Shown here: piece by piece, positions 33,785 through 46,169 of the stretch | Layout of the letters: every line of letters starts with the position of its first letter | Position numbering within the stretch: the stretch's first letter is position 1 | Source: Polytrichum commune | Taxonomy: Eukaryota; Streptophyta; Polytrichopsida; Polytrichales; Polytrichaceae | Assembly: GCA_950295325.1 (NCBI GenBank) | Contig: OX485806.1 | Location: 49,843,169-49,907,168 of the forward strand | Direction: 5' to 3' | Length of the DNA: 64,000 bases | Translations under genes and position numbers: made by a program | Notes under the pieces: model-generated | What the model was told of the DNA's origin: nothing | The model's input: only the letters and a program-made list of their open reading frames with translations | The model's database searches: none

Positions 33785-35080
33785 TCACCACCAATATGTG
33801 ATGATGAAGCCACCTCCGCAGGTGAAGAAGCCAAAGCAGTAAACCCGATGATCTTGAAGCTCCTCCATCACATGTTGTTTGAATCGAAAGTTTCGTTTGG
33901 CTTCTCCAACCATGACCTTAATTCCCTTCTCTATGGATGTGGACCGTTGTGCCCCCTGACCAGAGTCTTCAGCCCCCAGAGACAAGAACTGGTCAATATG
34001 ATGTCATTGCAATGCAAGGCATAAATCAACAGTCCACACCATGGTATGAAGGTCCATGGCTTGGTCCAACACGAAACATCGTTGGCCCTTAGAAAGGCCA
34101 GGAGCAACGGTGGTGCTGGTGTGGAATCCCATGGCATGCTCACGTTCGCCAGCCAATGATTTGGTGTGAGCATCCCACACCATACCCAACCCCCGATCGC
34201 GGAATACGAATGACTGTGAAAATATCATGAAAGTGGGGAAGGCCCTCCGTGGTGTCGCCACTTTGTTGACCAATGCCAACGGAAGTAAATCATCTCAAAC
34301 CACTGGCAAAGAGGTTCAGTTTGGATACAAGATGTCATCCATTTTTTAATCAAAAGGTGGAGACACTGCAAAAAATATTACAATTAATATGGATAACGGT
34401 GCAAGGTTGGTCCAAATTCAACGAGTTCAGTGGGCATAAAAACCAATGCTCGCGACATCCACAAAAATGGAATCCCAATAAAGGTAAATTATCAAAGATA
34501 TATCCTAAAGGGGACGGTTGGTGGGCAAACCACCACTGCATGAGCCGGATGAGGGCCCAAAATAGACTAGACCGGGGATCCTCTAGGCCTCGGCCTGCTC
34601 CAGCACGGGAGTGGCCCTAGCATGGCCATCCCGCGATCACTACATCCACTGGACCCAAGTGTTACAAGTTTTCCTCACTAATAAGTATAACATCATGAGG
34701 GAAACATGCAAAACACCCACAAATAGCAGTTGGGTGTAACTGTTGTGGGTACAACACCATCAACTGGTGGAAATGGTGGCAAACCACACAGGTGGACACG
34801 TGACTGTTGTCCACATAAACATACTGTCGAATTGTGAAGCCAACCTCTAACACGGCCGCCAATCCCATTCCAATGCCCCCAAAAACTTCCACAAAAGTAA
34901 TCCCCTTGTTCGGAGGGCGCCACACAATGGGATGTGCCAACGCCGAGGGCCTAGCCGGTATGACCGGCGTCGTAGAACCGAGAGAGAGTATAATATCCTC
35001 ACATCGCAGGAGTAGCTCTGTGAAATCACGCCAAGGAGGAAGAGGATCTTTGGGATGACACACCAATGCACTTTAAGGTG
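33785..35080 (-). pseudogene. C5-cytosine DNA methyltransferase-like domain within element C
   Basis: Would transfer a methyl group from S-adenosylmethionine to cytosine C5 in DNA. In one minus-strand frame from 35066: motif I FVEVFGGIGMGLAAVLE (SAM binding), then YVYVDNS, then motif IV VDVVIAGWPC (nucleophile Cys), then GRGLEDPRSSLFW and motif VI-like GYIFDNLPLLG (consensus ENV). A further block, REHAMGFHTSTT then QAMDLHTMVWT (34279-34004), fits the C-terminal motifs. The G-x-LF-type stretch after motif IV recalls the DNMT3/DRM branch rather than DNMT1; that is inference. Lesions: TAA at 34662-34664 and TAG at 34617-34619, replacing the residue after Pro-Cys. The domain sits between protease and RT, where Ty3/gypsy elements normally have nothing. 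Confidence 0.85.
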
Positions 35081-35239
35081 GCATCTCCCATTGATCCTTA
35101 GCACTCCCCATAAATGCCAAAGACTCCTCCAATAAAACCATGGATAATGGTACTATGGTAGGGGTAGCCACAAATGCCACATGAATAAATTCCCTGCGGC
35201 CATCCCCAGTCGACCAACCTGGTCGGATCCACGCCTCCT

Positions 35240-35530
35240 CAATCTAGTTGTCCATACCAAAACCGAGAGGATAAAGTGATTGCTGACCAACTAAAATATC
35301 GTAGTTGGTCACCTATGTTACCGCACACATGAGAATAGAAGGTACGGGTGGATCTCTAGGCTGTAGTGGCTCCCGAGTATAAGTAGTGGCCCGCTCCACG
35401 TGGCCAATGGATGTGATGATAATAAATGGGCAAAGAGCCAAGTCATTGGCCATCAACCACAGATTTGGCGTAAGTTTTTTTGCCAATCATAACAAGTTGT
35501 ACCCCTGAATTCATCATCACACATTGGGGA
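35240..35530 (-). pseudogene. Element C aspartic protease region
   Basis: Minus strand, broken by stops and a shift. NSGVQLVMIGKK stands where the retroviral-type DSG/DTG active site is expected, with Asp changed to Asn near 35,510. It is followed by LALCPFIIITSIGHVERATT and a NYDILVGQQSLYPLGF block, which suits the later strands of a retropepsin fold. Confidence 0.6.
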
Positions 35531-35580
35531 GCAACTTGAATTGTGTTGCCCCAGTTCGACTGTCCACCAAAATACCGAAA

Positions 35581-37435
35581 TCATTCATCATACGTACAAC
35601 GCCAGGTCGAATGCCTCAACGCTCGCGAGCTGGTCGAGCAGTTACAACTGAGAGATAAGTTGCGCCCCCAAAGCTGGTGAATCATAAGATGAGGTTGGCT
35701 CTTGGCCATCCAGGCGTGTGCGTCAAAAGATGCAATGGCCTCCACTGCAAGCCTCGCTCGCTGTCTGGCCGCCTCCATGGACCCTCCGTGGCAAGAAGGT
35801 CAGCGGTGGCTTGAGCCATAGTCAGAGAAGATGGGGGTGCCTTTCCTTCCAAAATCCTACATGCTAAATGAAAAACCTTAGCTTGGATGCCAGATGACGA
35901 CCACCCCATCGCTGTGAACAAAAATGTGTGCAACACTTTGGGTTCCAAAGTGTGCATCACGTCAATCGCTGGATTCAAAGCCTCCAAGCTTGAATTACGA
36001 TCATTGATAGATTGGACATCATCTGCCAATCCAAAAGACGATGACAGACATGTCTAGCAATATGATCCGCGGGAGTATTGCCCGAGCTTAAAAGCTGTCT
36101 ACCGACCCCCCATGTGGTCGAAGGTGTGGCTCATGACACGGATTAAACACGTATCGCCGCTGCCGAACTCATCACCTCCCCTGAGGCTTCGAACATATAA
36201 AAAATGTGGAGTGGAAAAACTAGCCTGAGCTCCGGAATAAGACAATGAATCCAAAATTTGGCCGGATGACGCCAAACTTTTGAACCTATCTTCCAAGGCT
36301 CCAATCTTTGCCTCCAACATTTTTTTCTCGTTCGGAAGAAGACGTTTATATGGATGGAGAGCAAAGTAGTTTTCCATTGCATGATTGTTCCGCCCACAAT
36401 GGGAACACTTCAACTGCTTGGGTAAATGATTATCCGCCCCTTCCGTCGAATTCTTAGCGGGAACAACTAGTTTCCGCTTTGGATTACCTACTATATGGAC
36501 ATTTCTTTGTTTCAAAGGACAATCCTTCTTAGCATGGCCCGCCTGCCCACAAGACCAACAATATAAGCTCTTGTCCACCTCTGCCGCTGCCAGTCATGTA
36601 GTCGCAATCGGCACCTTTCGGGATTTGCTTGAATTCACTAGCAAGAACACCAAATCAGTGGTATCGTGTTGACATAAGACATGATCACACTACTCCACAA
36701 CGGCGAAAGCCTTTGCAAGTGTGGCCCGACCACCATAATCCATGATGATCCTAGGTAGAGCTAAGTCAATGAGGCATTTGTCAATCTTTGACAAAAAGAC
36801 CTTCACAAATTGGTTTTCCGCGAAAACACCTTCAGATTCCGTGGCAAATCTCGCCAACCTTGTGGTACGAGGTGTATCCTCTTTCTCCCACCGGAAGTCT
36901 TTGATCCACTGCATTTAATCTCGATGAAAACCTCCATATTGCTTCTCTAATTGAAGCTAGAATTCCTGTAGAAGATCAAAACCAGGCGGAGCCCCTCAAG
37001 AGGCTAATGCCGCTTGTGTAGCCTTGACATAGGGGGAGAGTAAGAAAATCGAGTTTGACGAACTCGCGGATATGAAAGCATGAACGTTTTCTTGAGGTTC
37101 ACTAAGAACGGTTCCGCTCCACGTGGCCAATACGTGAGCGTTCTCCACTTGTTCCGTCTTCACCATAAGAGGGGCTAATAAACTAGAAGCCACACCGTCC
37201 TTGACCTGGCGTAGCACCATCCAATGAGCGTCCCTCCATTATTCACAAGTCTGGAGCGCCTCGTGCTCCAAATGTTGGAGCAAAACTTGAATGCATATTT
37301 GTCATTAAAACTGGAATTACGTTGACGTTTCATTTGCATCCACATCGTAAATCGAATTTTCCAGTCTTGCAGGAAAATGGTCCATGCCCGACCGGAAAAC
37401 CTGTCTCGGACTCCACCTCGCGTCTCGTCTTCCAT
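35581..37435 (-). pseudogene. Element C gag (capsid region and zinc knuckles)
   Basis: Minus strand, several frames. The capsid-like part (36914-36690) has WIKDFRWEKEDTPRTTRLA and FLSKIDKCLIDLALP. The nucleocapsid (36578-36100) has a canonical CCHC knuckle CWSCGQAGHAKKDC and a second one, CSHCGRNNHAMENY, in which the last Cys is Tyr. A segment of unknown role (36029-35581) links to the protease. Confidence 0.8.
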
Positions 37436-37650
37436 ATTGTCAAAAGTCCCTACCTCAAGGACGTGAGAACGCGTGGTAGTCCCCTAAACCGAAGTAGGCT
37501 GAAAATCCTCGTCGGTTGCTACCACTGGTTCAACGTCTAAGAGGTCCGATGATTAATTTTTCGATGCTCTTGGAGATGGCGAATGATAATGTTGGCTCCG
37601 AATCGTAACCATAAACCCACAATGAATATGATGACTAGAGCCAACAACCT

Positions 37651-37668
37651 ACATTACTCTGGTGTCAA
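37651..37668 (-). promoter_or_regulatory. Putative primer-binding site of element C
   Basis: Directly inside the proposed 5' LTR the minus strand reads TTGACACCAGAGTAATG. This matches the initiator-tRNA-Met type TGGTATCAGAGC allowing transitions. It supports the LTR end at 37669. Confidence 0.45.
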
Positions 37669-38080
37669 TGTAAAACAAAAAAATTGAAAAATACAACATG
37701 CACCTACAATCATTACCAATCTTATGAATTGTTGGTCATTACTCCAGCCTCATTATGAGGGAATATAATCACCGCCCACTTGGTGCACACACAAGGGTCT
37801 CGTCGGTAATGACTCCGACCTTACCCGTACAATACCTATCACAAACTAATACACCACAAAACGGGCAAGTTGGCAATTGCCAAGAATACAACCGGCCACG
37901 GGGAAAGGTACCACGACAAAATACAAAACTACAATAGATTTGTTAAAACTAAAAAGACATATCAAGTACAACAAATAAACACAACAAGCCTACAATCAAT
38001 ACACCACAACACCGAGGTGACCACAACATGTCATACCCAATTAACTGCAACCCCTGATTATAAATAATGGCTAGATCACA
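37669..38080 (-). mobile_element. 5' LTR of element C (putative)
   Basis: About 412 bp, minus strand from TGTGATCTAGCC to TTGTTTTACA. It has TG/CA ends, an AT-rich TATTTATAATC TATA-like motif near its start and a primer-binding site directly inside. Without a second LTR, the outer boundary is an inference. Confidence 0.45.
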
Positions 38081-38479
38081 TGACGTATATTCCAACCCAT
38101 ATGGTAGTCGGTTTTTTAGTTTTTGAAAGTTTGGATATGACTTTATTATTTACACAATAAGTATTTGAGTATTTCCATTTTAGCTAACGAGTCTTTCAAA
38201 TAAAACCGGTGGATTCAATTTCCTCACAAGGTGTTGTTGAAAATGTTTTTTATTGTATCAGAATAACCATCTAATTCATTAATGTCACAATGCTATATGC
38301 TTTGACACGAGCATTGGAATTTTATTTGTTGTTAGTTACATATTTAAATGCTAATTACAGTGAGTTGCCAATGCAGTTGAGAACATTGTGGGAAACAAAA
38401 ATGATGGTAGACCTCCTTTTGGCCAGCTTTAGTATGGGGGGATAATATGTTGTGTTGGGGATCATGTAGGTAATGCTAT

Positions 38480-38715
38480 AGAAACTAGAAAGATGACATT
38501 TAATTGGAGTTGTGGTGAAGATGGTCATGGTGGTGTAGAAACATTTGTTTCTGTCGGATTATCTTCATGGAATAAAATTCATTTGTGCACACCCTATTTT
38601 TGGTCGAATCAATTAAATAATTTGTCCACTTTGAGAATTTTTTTTGTTAAGACCTCAATGGTTCTATATATTTATTTTTTAGAGCATAATATATTATCTG
38701 ATTCTAGAATATAAT
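38480..38715 (+). other. Possible hAT (TTF/ZMYM-type) zinc-finger fragment
   Basis: An open frame includes GGVETFVSVGLSSWNKIHL followed by NQLNNLSTLRIF. The 'F-V-x-x-G-x-x-x-W-x-K' core and the later N-Q-L-x-N block recall the TTF-type zinc finger at the start of some plant hAT transposases. Expected Cys residues are not all present. Low certainty. Confidence 0.25.
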
Positions 38716-41650
38716 TGGCCAATTATCCAGGGAAGTTTCCTAACCCCTCGGGACTACTATGAGTCGTATATGCAATTTTCTTATGCACACAGAGAACAAC
38801 AAGATCCGGTGTGCTTCCGTGCGGCAATCTTCACGACAATTTTGGCGTTCTGGTGTCAATGGTACGGTTTTGTGTACAATGTCAACTTGCTGAGCAAAGC
38901 AAATAGAGAGAAGATGTTGTTGACAAAGATCAACTACAACTAGGCAATGTGCTCAACATAATCTATCATTGGGCCTCACCATAGCTTGGTGAACGAATTC
39001 GAAGCTACCAGATACGGAGTAATTAGCCGAGCTCTAAAGAACCAGAGGCTGGCACACAACATTGTCATGCCCCAAGAGGAGATTATGGCCCCTAGTTACG
39101 TGGAAGAGTGCGGGCCATCGTCCCAGAGACCATTCAAACATATGAGCAAGAGCGACAAGAAGATGAAGCGTTGTGTTTTTGCAAAACGCAAAAAGATCTG
39201 GGTGGGGCTATGTAAAACCAATTTTTTGGCCATCGCCTATCCGAATAAGGCTATTAGCCAATTTTGATGATTTTCATCTGGCGATCGGCTGTTGGACTTC
39301 ATCTGGAGTCGATGAAGGGGGCAATTGTCGTTCATAAGCGATTACGATGGCTAACAGACTCGTCACCTCCCTCGACGATAAGGAGGAGCCGGCCATCATC
39401 AAACGTAGGCTATTTGCATACAGAGTAGATCTTACATAGTCTCAAAAGTAGTGTTAGCAATAGGCGTAGAAAGATAGCCGCTTAGTGATTGAGTTCGGCC
39501 ATAGACAAGACCAAGCGAGATGCTTGAGTTCGTAGAGTTAGTGGAAGAAGAACCGTAGGAATCGGACTCTGAAATATGAAATTGACACTTTGTTAAATGA
39601 GCAAGTTGTGAGTAAGTCATGTTGTGTAGTTGTATGTCGTGAAAATAGGCAAGCAGTTTGAAGTAGGCCATTTCAGTTGTTTATGAGCAACGTCTGAAGA
39701 GTAAATTTGGGCAAATAGTCTGGCATAGCGTTGTAACGTGAAAATCAGGCAAATAGGCTAGTAGGAAGTCTGATTTGGAGTGAGTCCTAGTTGATTAAGA
39801 GTGAGTGATCAGAGAGGGAAGTGGAAAAAGTTGAGAATATACAGAGTTGTGAGGAATGTGAGGCAACATTCTGAGAGATCGAGACGTGTATGAAAATAAT
39901 GGTTGGACAAAGCCAATATGAGACAATAACCTGATGAGTAAACCAAAAAGTGGCGAGGCAACTGGTCTGAGAAAGGACTTGACGGGTGAAAACAATTTGT
40001 CGTAAAGAAGGCAAATCATGAGAGGACTCAGTGGGAAGCAAAATAGGGAATAAGCTTACATTGAGGCCGTCCGTCAAAAGTAGTGAGTGCAGGCAATTGG
40101 CCAAGTGAAGAAGGCCATAGTCTTGAGAGAGGGTTGAGAGAACCCTCGAGGTTGCTCAGTAGCCAGCCGAGAGGGCGATAGCCTTTATTGAGGGAGGCCG
40201 GCAGAGAGATTACAAAGAGGGGCCATCGTCTGGGCAAGTGCCGTTAACGTACTGGCCATTAGCTGGAGAGCCACAAAGAGAGAGAGAGAGTTGGGCCAAT
40301 TGCCAACGCATGACATGGAAGGACTAGGGACAGACTATAGGCTGCCAAGACATTACCTTCCCAAGAAGGAAAGATTACCCTACTGGAGTAAGACTTTACC
40401 ATATGCATGTTGTGATGAATTTAAAGAAGACTAGAGCCTTAAGGAAAAGATATAGCCTAGTTGTTAATGTATTGAATTTTATATTGACAATTGGATGATT
40501 CCTCTAGATGAATCACCAGATGGTTGAAGATGAAGGTGGTGACTTGAGTATGCGAAGACATCCATGGTGGTTGTAAGTTGAATTAAAAGGGAGTTAAAAT
40601 GTTGAATTTTCGCAATTGTGATTTATGTTGAGCAAAAACGATGCGGTTATCAAAAGACATTACCCCGGACTTCGGTCCTGACCAATTGCCAAGGACAACT
40701 TGCCAAGCTTTTGAGCTTCACGACTGAAATAGGTCAAGACGTAGAGTGATAGAAAAGTCCGTGAAAATAGGATGGAATCACTCACGACTGAGGAAACACA
40801 AATGAACCATAAGAGTGGAGAGTAAGCGGAATTAAAAAGGAATGAAGGAAGAAAGGCCCTAAGATGTTATTGTAATCCTCAATCTAATGTGACATTAACC
40901 CTTATAAATACTATCTCAGTTTTCTTGGAGACATAGTTCCCTGGGTTTTGTTGTTTTAAGTCATAGCAAAAACCTAACTACATACCCTAAACCATCAATG
41001 AAGTAATTCATCATTTTACACATAGTACCTATGGAAATTAATTTTTATCCATTAACATGCATTAGTAAAATACAAAACTTATCTATTACTTTTATTTGTG
41101 TTATTTGTTAGGATATTTGGTATGATTTAGACTTCCACAATCATTGGTTTGTGTGACCCACCACCAACTATACCCACCAAATCCCAGACAACCACCTCAT
41201 TGCACTTGGAAATAGAAAACCTACAAAATTACCAAAAAACAAACATTACCAAAGCAATCAAACATTATTATCACATTTTCAAGACCATAACATGACTAAT
41301 ATGGAAATGAATATTCATGACCACAAAAACTAATCTTTGAAAGCCTTTGCAACAATGAATTCCCACACACCTTCATGACAACACACAAGCATTCTTCACT
41401 CAAGAAGTAGCTATATATTCACAACTATGCATAGTGTCCTAACACCAAACTCCAAACTTGTAGTGCACATTCTTTCAATATATTTGTCACAAACTCAAAG
41501 GCTTTACATTATAAAATAATAACATCCAATGCAAAATTGAAAGACTTCTTCAAGAATAAAAAAAATGATACAAATTCACCCAACTTACTAGGTGAAAAAA
41601 TAACTCAAGCGCGGATGACATGCCAAATAACATCCTAGAAAACCTCAACT
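38716..41650. other. No supported gene; purine-rich decayed sequence
   Basis: 39.4-40.4 kb is strongly purine-rich on the plus strand, with (AG)n near 40,275-40,290. A TATA-like CTTATAAATACTATC lies near 40,900. This could be part of an LTR, but no paired ends or duplication could be found. Confidence 0.3.
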
Positions 41651-44600
41651 TGTGAGCCCATGAACGTGCTTACATGAGTAATTAGACTAAAAATAGTTGT
41701 GAGAGCAATGGGAAAAACAGTGTGAGAACTTAAATAACATTTAAAAAATAAAATTGAACTAAAGTTATGGTAAGTTGAGAAGAGCTAGGTGGTAAAGTTA
41801 AGTTAAAAAACAAGTAGACGAGAGAAGAGAAAAAATCAAGTGGAGTTGTTTTTTTACGGGCCACCCAAGAGATGCCGAGCAATGCGAGAAAAAAAAGCGG
41901 GAGAGAGGGGTCTCGGGAGCTTGGAGAAGTAAGGCTCATTAGGGATGTCGCAAGAGAGAAAGGGGTATGCGAAAGCCATGCTGTGGTGAGAAATGAAGGC
42001 AGTCGCAGTGCCGTTGCAGCGTAAAGGTAGGAGATTTCTAAAGATAGGACATCAGTAGGGCATCAAAGAGACACATGCAATGAAAGGAGAAGGGCATGCA
42101 TGAGAAGCAAGATTTGCAATAGGAGGTAGAATCTCCGAGGTAATGTAGAATTTTCTTTGTGGTCGCGGTTATGTGCCACTCCAGTGGGGATCGGGTAACA
42201 ACAACATGCAAAATCGATCTACAAAGGAAGTGATGTTCCAAGACGGGTGAGTGTAATGAAAGTAGAGGGGGGAAGGATTAACAAACTAGGTTGGTGCACT
42301 GAATCCTATTTGCATGAGTTGGGGGGCATGTGATACTCGTGGAAGAAGGAGGAGTAGGCAACATCAAGAAGGCACGTGGGTGGAAGCCATGCCAGAATGG
42401 AAACTCTAGTGTTCCAAAACCTAATGATGGTAGGAGGGTCATGTGCGGCGATGCTTTGGTATGCTCAGAGGTGAAGGTGGGTAGGGTAGGTGTTGGGTGA
42501 GGAGTCATGGATTTGATGTCAATGATGTAACAAGGAGGAGAGGAGAGCGATTTCTAGATGCCCTGGCCTCGATGCTTATGCACTAGACAAATTGTGGGTC
42601 TCTGGGAAGGTTAATGTAGGTGGAGCAAGGATCGGAGTCCACACCTTGGTGTGCAGACAAAGGCCAACCTGGCTTCAAACATCCCAAAAAAACAACAGGT
42701 GGTTGTGGACAAATCTGGAAAAATAGGGAAGCAGAAGCTTTGCTTTGATGAAGGCTTTGGTGTTGGGTTAGAACCCTAGTAGTGGAGTGTGAGCAGGTAT
42801 CTTCCCCACCCTTGACTGCTCTCTAGTCCAGGTGGGGAATCCTTTCACACCTCCTATGTCATTGCTTACACATGCATCTTTGTTCCATTAATTGTGGGTG
42901 ATGTACATGACATTTTTTTATTAAATCGTGCAAGCATTTACAAATGCTTGATCACCATACAATGTTAAGCAACAATGAACCCATTGAATCCCTCCCACAT
43001 TCTAGTCTAATTGTTCTACCCTTCCACAAGCAGAGAATCCGACTCACAATCAAACCCCCCGCCTCCTGCTAACCATGATTTCACTGCTTAAGCACCTCAA
43101 CCAGCACCCCAGTGCAAGCTTAACACCACTTTAGCTCCCCTGACTCCTGACAAAGCGAATAGGACCTAAAGCCCATCCCATAGAGGGAAAAAAAACACCA
43201 TCTGAACCAAAAGAACCGAACGAATGCCACCAAAACCTGCTCCTCTACGCCTTGAATTCCTCTGAAAAGCCCTTGGAAAGTTTTTGAGAAGAGGAAGCAA
43301 AGAGCCTCCTCCACTTGTCAGTCCAGCGCTACCAGTTCACCCATGCGAGCTCAAAAACCGTTCGACTTCCGTCTCATTTCCCTCTCCTTGTTTACGACCA
43401 ACCCAATAGCTGCCTTGCCACATCGTCCCATATGGACTACCCCACCGTTCCAAGTGCTCCTTATGTATGCCCTTAACCCTTGCATAAAACCTTAATTGAC
43501 CATTTGCACAACAATCATAATTGTTTCACATTTCAATTACAACCCCCATGTTCAGGTTGTTCCTAGATGCACTCCCATAATCATTTGGTAGCCATTGATG
43601 GGCTTCTAGGAGTTCAGCTACATGTTGCTCCCATCCTTTAATTGAATTAACCTCACTTCAAATGACACTGTATTGGACGGCTCGGCAAATTGAAACACCG
43701 CAAGTTAACCCTCTCTCTCCCTGCTGGTACCGCTAATCCGCAGGACGATTCGCACCAACCAGACCTGCACCACCATTAATGAGTCAAACCAGTGAAGATT
43801 TTGAAATCGTGTTGCCGATGGTGTCTCTAAGCACAAGGGTTTCGCTACTCTTGCTCATGTGAGTCTACAATGTGTGATTTCTCCTCCCGCCAATACAATT
43901 AATCCAAATAAAAGGGATTCCGCCTGTATTCCTGCAGACTCGTACTCTAACAATCAATAGCCAACACATTTGAGCCCTCCCTACCACTACTAACTCCCAA
44001 TCACATCACATTTGCCTGTCACGGCAATAGTGGCTATCACAATGTTACATTGACCATTCCTACCCCTCGACCCCCACTGCTGCCCCCAAAGCTGCCCCCA
44101 AACTTCAACATCTACAGCTTGCCATGACCCAACACTTTGTACCTCTCACCATGACCACTCTCCACCTTCTTTTTTCCTCACTACAATTGGAACAACATTG
44201 GCCACCCTATTCCTTCTATTGTCCTACCTAAGCCTCCTTACCATGATTTTTGATGATGCCACACATGCTCAAAAAAAACACCAACACCAAAATTTCATGT
44301 CTCAAATTGGAAAATCTCTCCACCTCACTGTCACAACTCTAACAAAGGAGTTTGAATCACCGCAAATCCCTGGACCTCGAGCTCGAGCCTGGGACAACTC
44401 CCTACTCCCGAAAGGGAAAATAAATGGCTTGACCTTTTTCATTGATTTTTTTCTCCCCTTCTAGAGTCCACCTCCCGGCACATGCACTTGATTTTTTATT
44501 TTTCTCTCTTCCTAAGGGTGAGGTTCACTTCTTTTGCTTGCTTCTTACTTCCCAATACTTTGCATTAAAATTAATCAACATGTGAGTACAATTTTTTGGG

Positions 44601-45956
44601 CTCACATGGAGGAATCGATGGCTACATGAGCAATAACAACACTGACGATTCCTAGGGGCGGACAACAACAATGTCCTCAACAAAGGTTCATCATAGTTGG
44701 ATCTTATCTTTTGTTTTTTCTTTTCTTGAGATAAGATTGTACACTAACGCTTGATTTTAATTAAACAAGTCGAAGAGTATGAGTTGAATTTGATGGTAGC
44801 GTTGGTCTTAGGTTGGTCATCATGTTTGTTACTGCAATTGCATTGCAATCTTGAAGGTTGCAAAGCGAGGTGGCTGGGCCACGAAGTGCTCCAACAAACT
44901 AGGGGGTGAGTTGGTAGTGAAGGGTCGGCGGTGTTAGAATTGCGGGGGTCACACAATTGAGTCGGAGATCCCTCGGAAGAGAATCCACAAAGTGAGCCAA
45001 GAATGCATGGTTAGGTATAGAGTGTTTCGTGAAACCTTTTGTGGCAGGGCACGGTTGTCAAGTTAGGACTATGGACTTAATGCATGGGAAGCGGATGCAT
45101 GAAAAGCCGCAATGGCTTTGCCTCTACCTTGGGCAAATGCCGACCTGTTCTTTTATTGTTTGTTATTACTCTGTCAATTCGGAAGGTTGGTAGTCTAACC
45201 GTGAAGTTGCTCACCTAAGGAATGGGTTATCTAATTCAAAGGACTTTAGTGATTTCTCCCCAAATTGGCATTGATCAACTGCAAATAGGCAGGTGTTCTC
45301 CTTCATGCATTGTTTGCTACCTTGTCAGGGACTACGGGAGGCTGCTGTGTTTCTCCCATGGCCGTTGTTGTGTGTGCCATTTTCTCACTGTAGGGGATCA
45401 ATTAGGGTTGGCGCAAGTGCAACTCAAGGTGGAGGGACAAGATGGTGTTAGTGTGGCGGAAAGAGGAAGGTGATGGTGGCAATTGGAAACTGCAACTTTG
45501 ACGAAAAGTTGTGCAAGCCATGGATGGTGGCATCGACGATGTATAGATGGTAGCCAAGGAACAAGTCTGGTAGGGCATTGAGGCAAGAGGCTATGTCGGA
45601 CCAGGAAGCTAAAGGAAGGCAACATAGAGCAGGGTAGTTTGGCTACTCACTTCCTAGAGACTTTTAGCTGAATTAGACTCAGGATGGGAGTAGGCAACTA
45701 GGTGAGTTGGTGCAGTGGTTGTGAAGCCAAAGAATGCATACTAAAGTAGTAAAATAATGAATGATTATGCTTAAGGTGTTAATGAACATATGTGTGACAC
45801 ATATGTCATAATGAAATGGTGTCATATACACCACTTGCAATTCATGATGGGTTGAGCATAATTGCATGAGTAACAAGAGCCGAACAAGGTTTTTGTGAAA
45901 GAAATTCCCCACTTGAACTAGGACGCACTCAAGGGTGAGGAGGATTCTTGCTCACA
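41651..45956 (+). mobile_element. Solo LTR, family 2 (TGTGAGC...GCTCACA), old, with a nested copy
   Basis: Begins TGTGAGCCCATGAACG and ends TTGCTCACA. Flanks CAACT and TAAAT match at three of five bases, so the duplication is degraded. Without the nested reverse copy at 42788-44606 it is about 2.5 kb, close to the 2.74-kb copy at 54084. The two share the block GATGCCGAGCAATGC at the same distance from the start. Confidence 0.65.
42788..44606 (-). mobile_element. Solo LTR, family 2, nested in the 41651-45956 copy
   Basis: 1,819 bp in reverse orientation, with TGTGAGCAGG at the left and TGGGCTCACA at the right. The 5-bp duplication TGGAG is perfect (42783-42787 and 44607-44611). Its 3' end carries the family's CCTGGACTAGAGAGCAGTCA-type block in reverse. 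Confidence 0.9.
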
Positions 45957-46169
45957 TAAATGGTGTGCCCGTCAAAAGCTTGGAACGGTTGATGGTTTGG
46001 GTAGTAATTGATGTGGCAAAAGATCATGTATGGAGCGGAGTAGCATTTTTGTTTGAGGTAAGTCAGCTTTATTCTAACCCTTGAAATCCCACCTTCGTGA
46101 ATCATTTTTTTTACCTTTTACTTGAATTTTATTTTTATTTCTCATTGTAACTGCTATTTCTTTTCACCG

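Larger units (their letters stand above)
31423..38080 (-). mobile_element. Ty3/gypsy retrotransposon carrying a C5-DNA methyltransferase-like domain (element C)
   Basis: Minus-strand order: 5' LTR (37669-38080), primer-binding site, gag with zinc knuckle, aspartic protease, cytosine methyltransferase-like domain, reverse transcriptase, RNase H, integrase. The RT-RNase H-integrase order defines Ty3/gypsy. The integrase is cut off near 31,423 and joined to element B, so the 3' end and 3' LTR are missing. All domains carry stops or frameshifts. No duplication could be confirmed because the far end is lost. Confidence 0.85.

Noticed and set aside
34662-35066. 134-codon methyltransferase frame as a working gene
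   Set aside because: It holds only motif I and neighbours, ends before the catalytic Cys, and is a fragment of a dead polyprotein.
38986-39267. 93-codon plus-strand frame with a Lys-rich tail
   Set aside because: No recognisable family and adjacent frames are full of stops; could be a decayed transposon piece, but unsupported.
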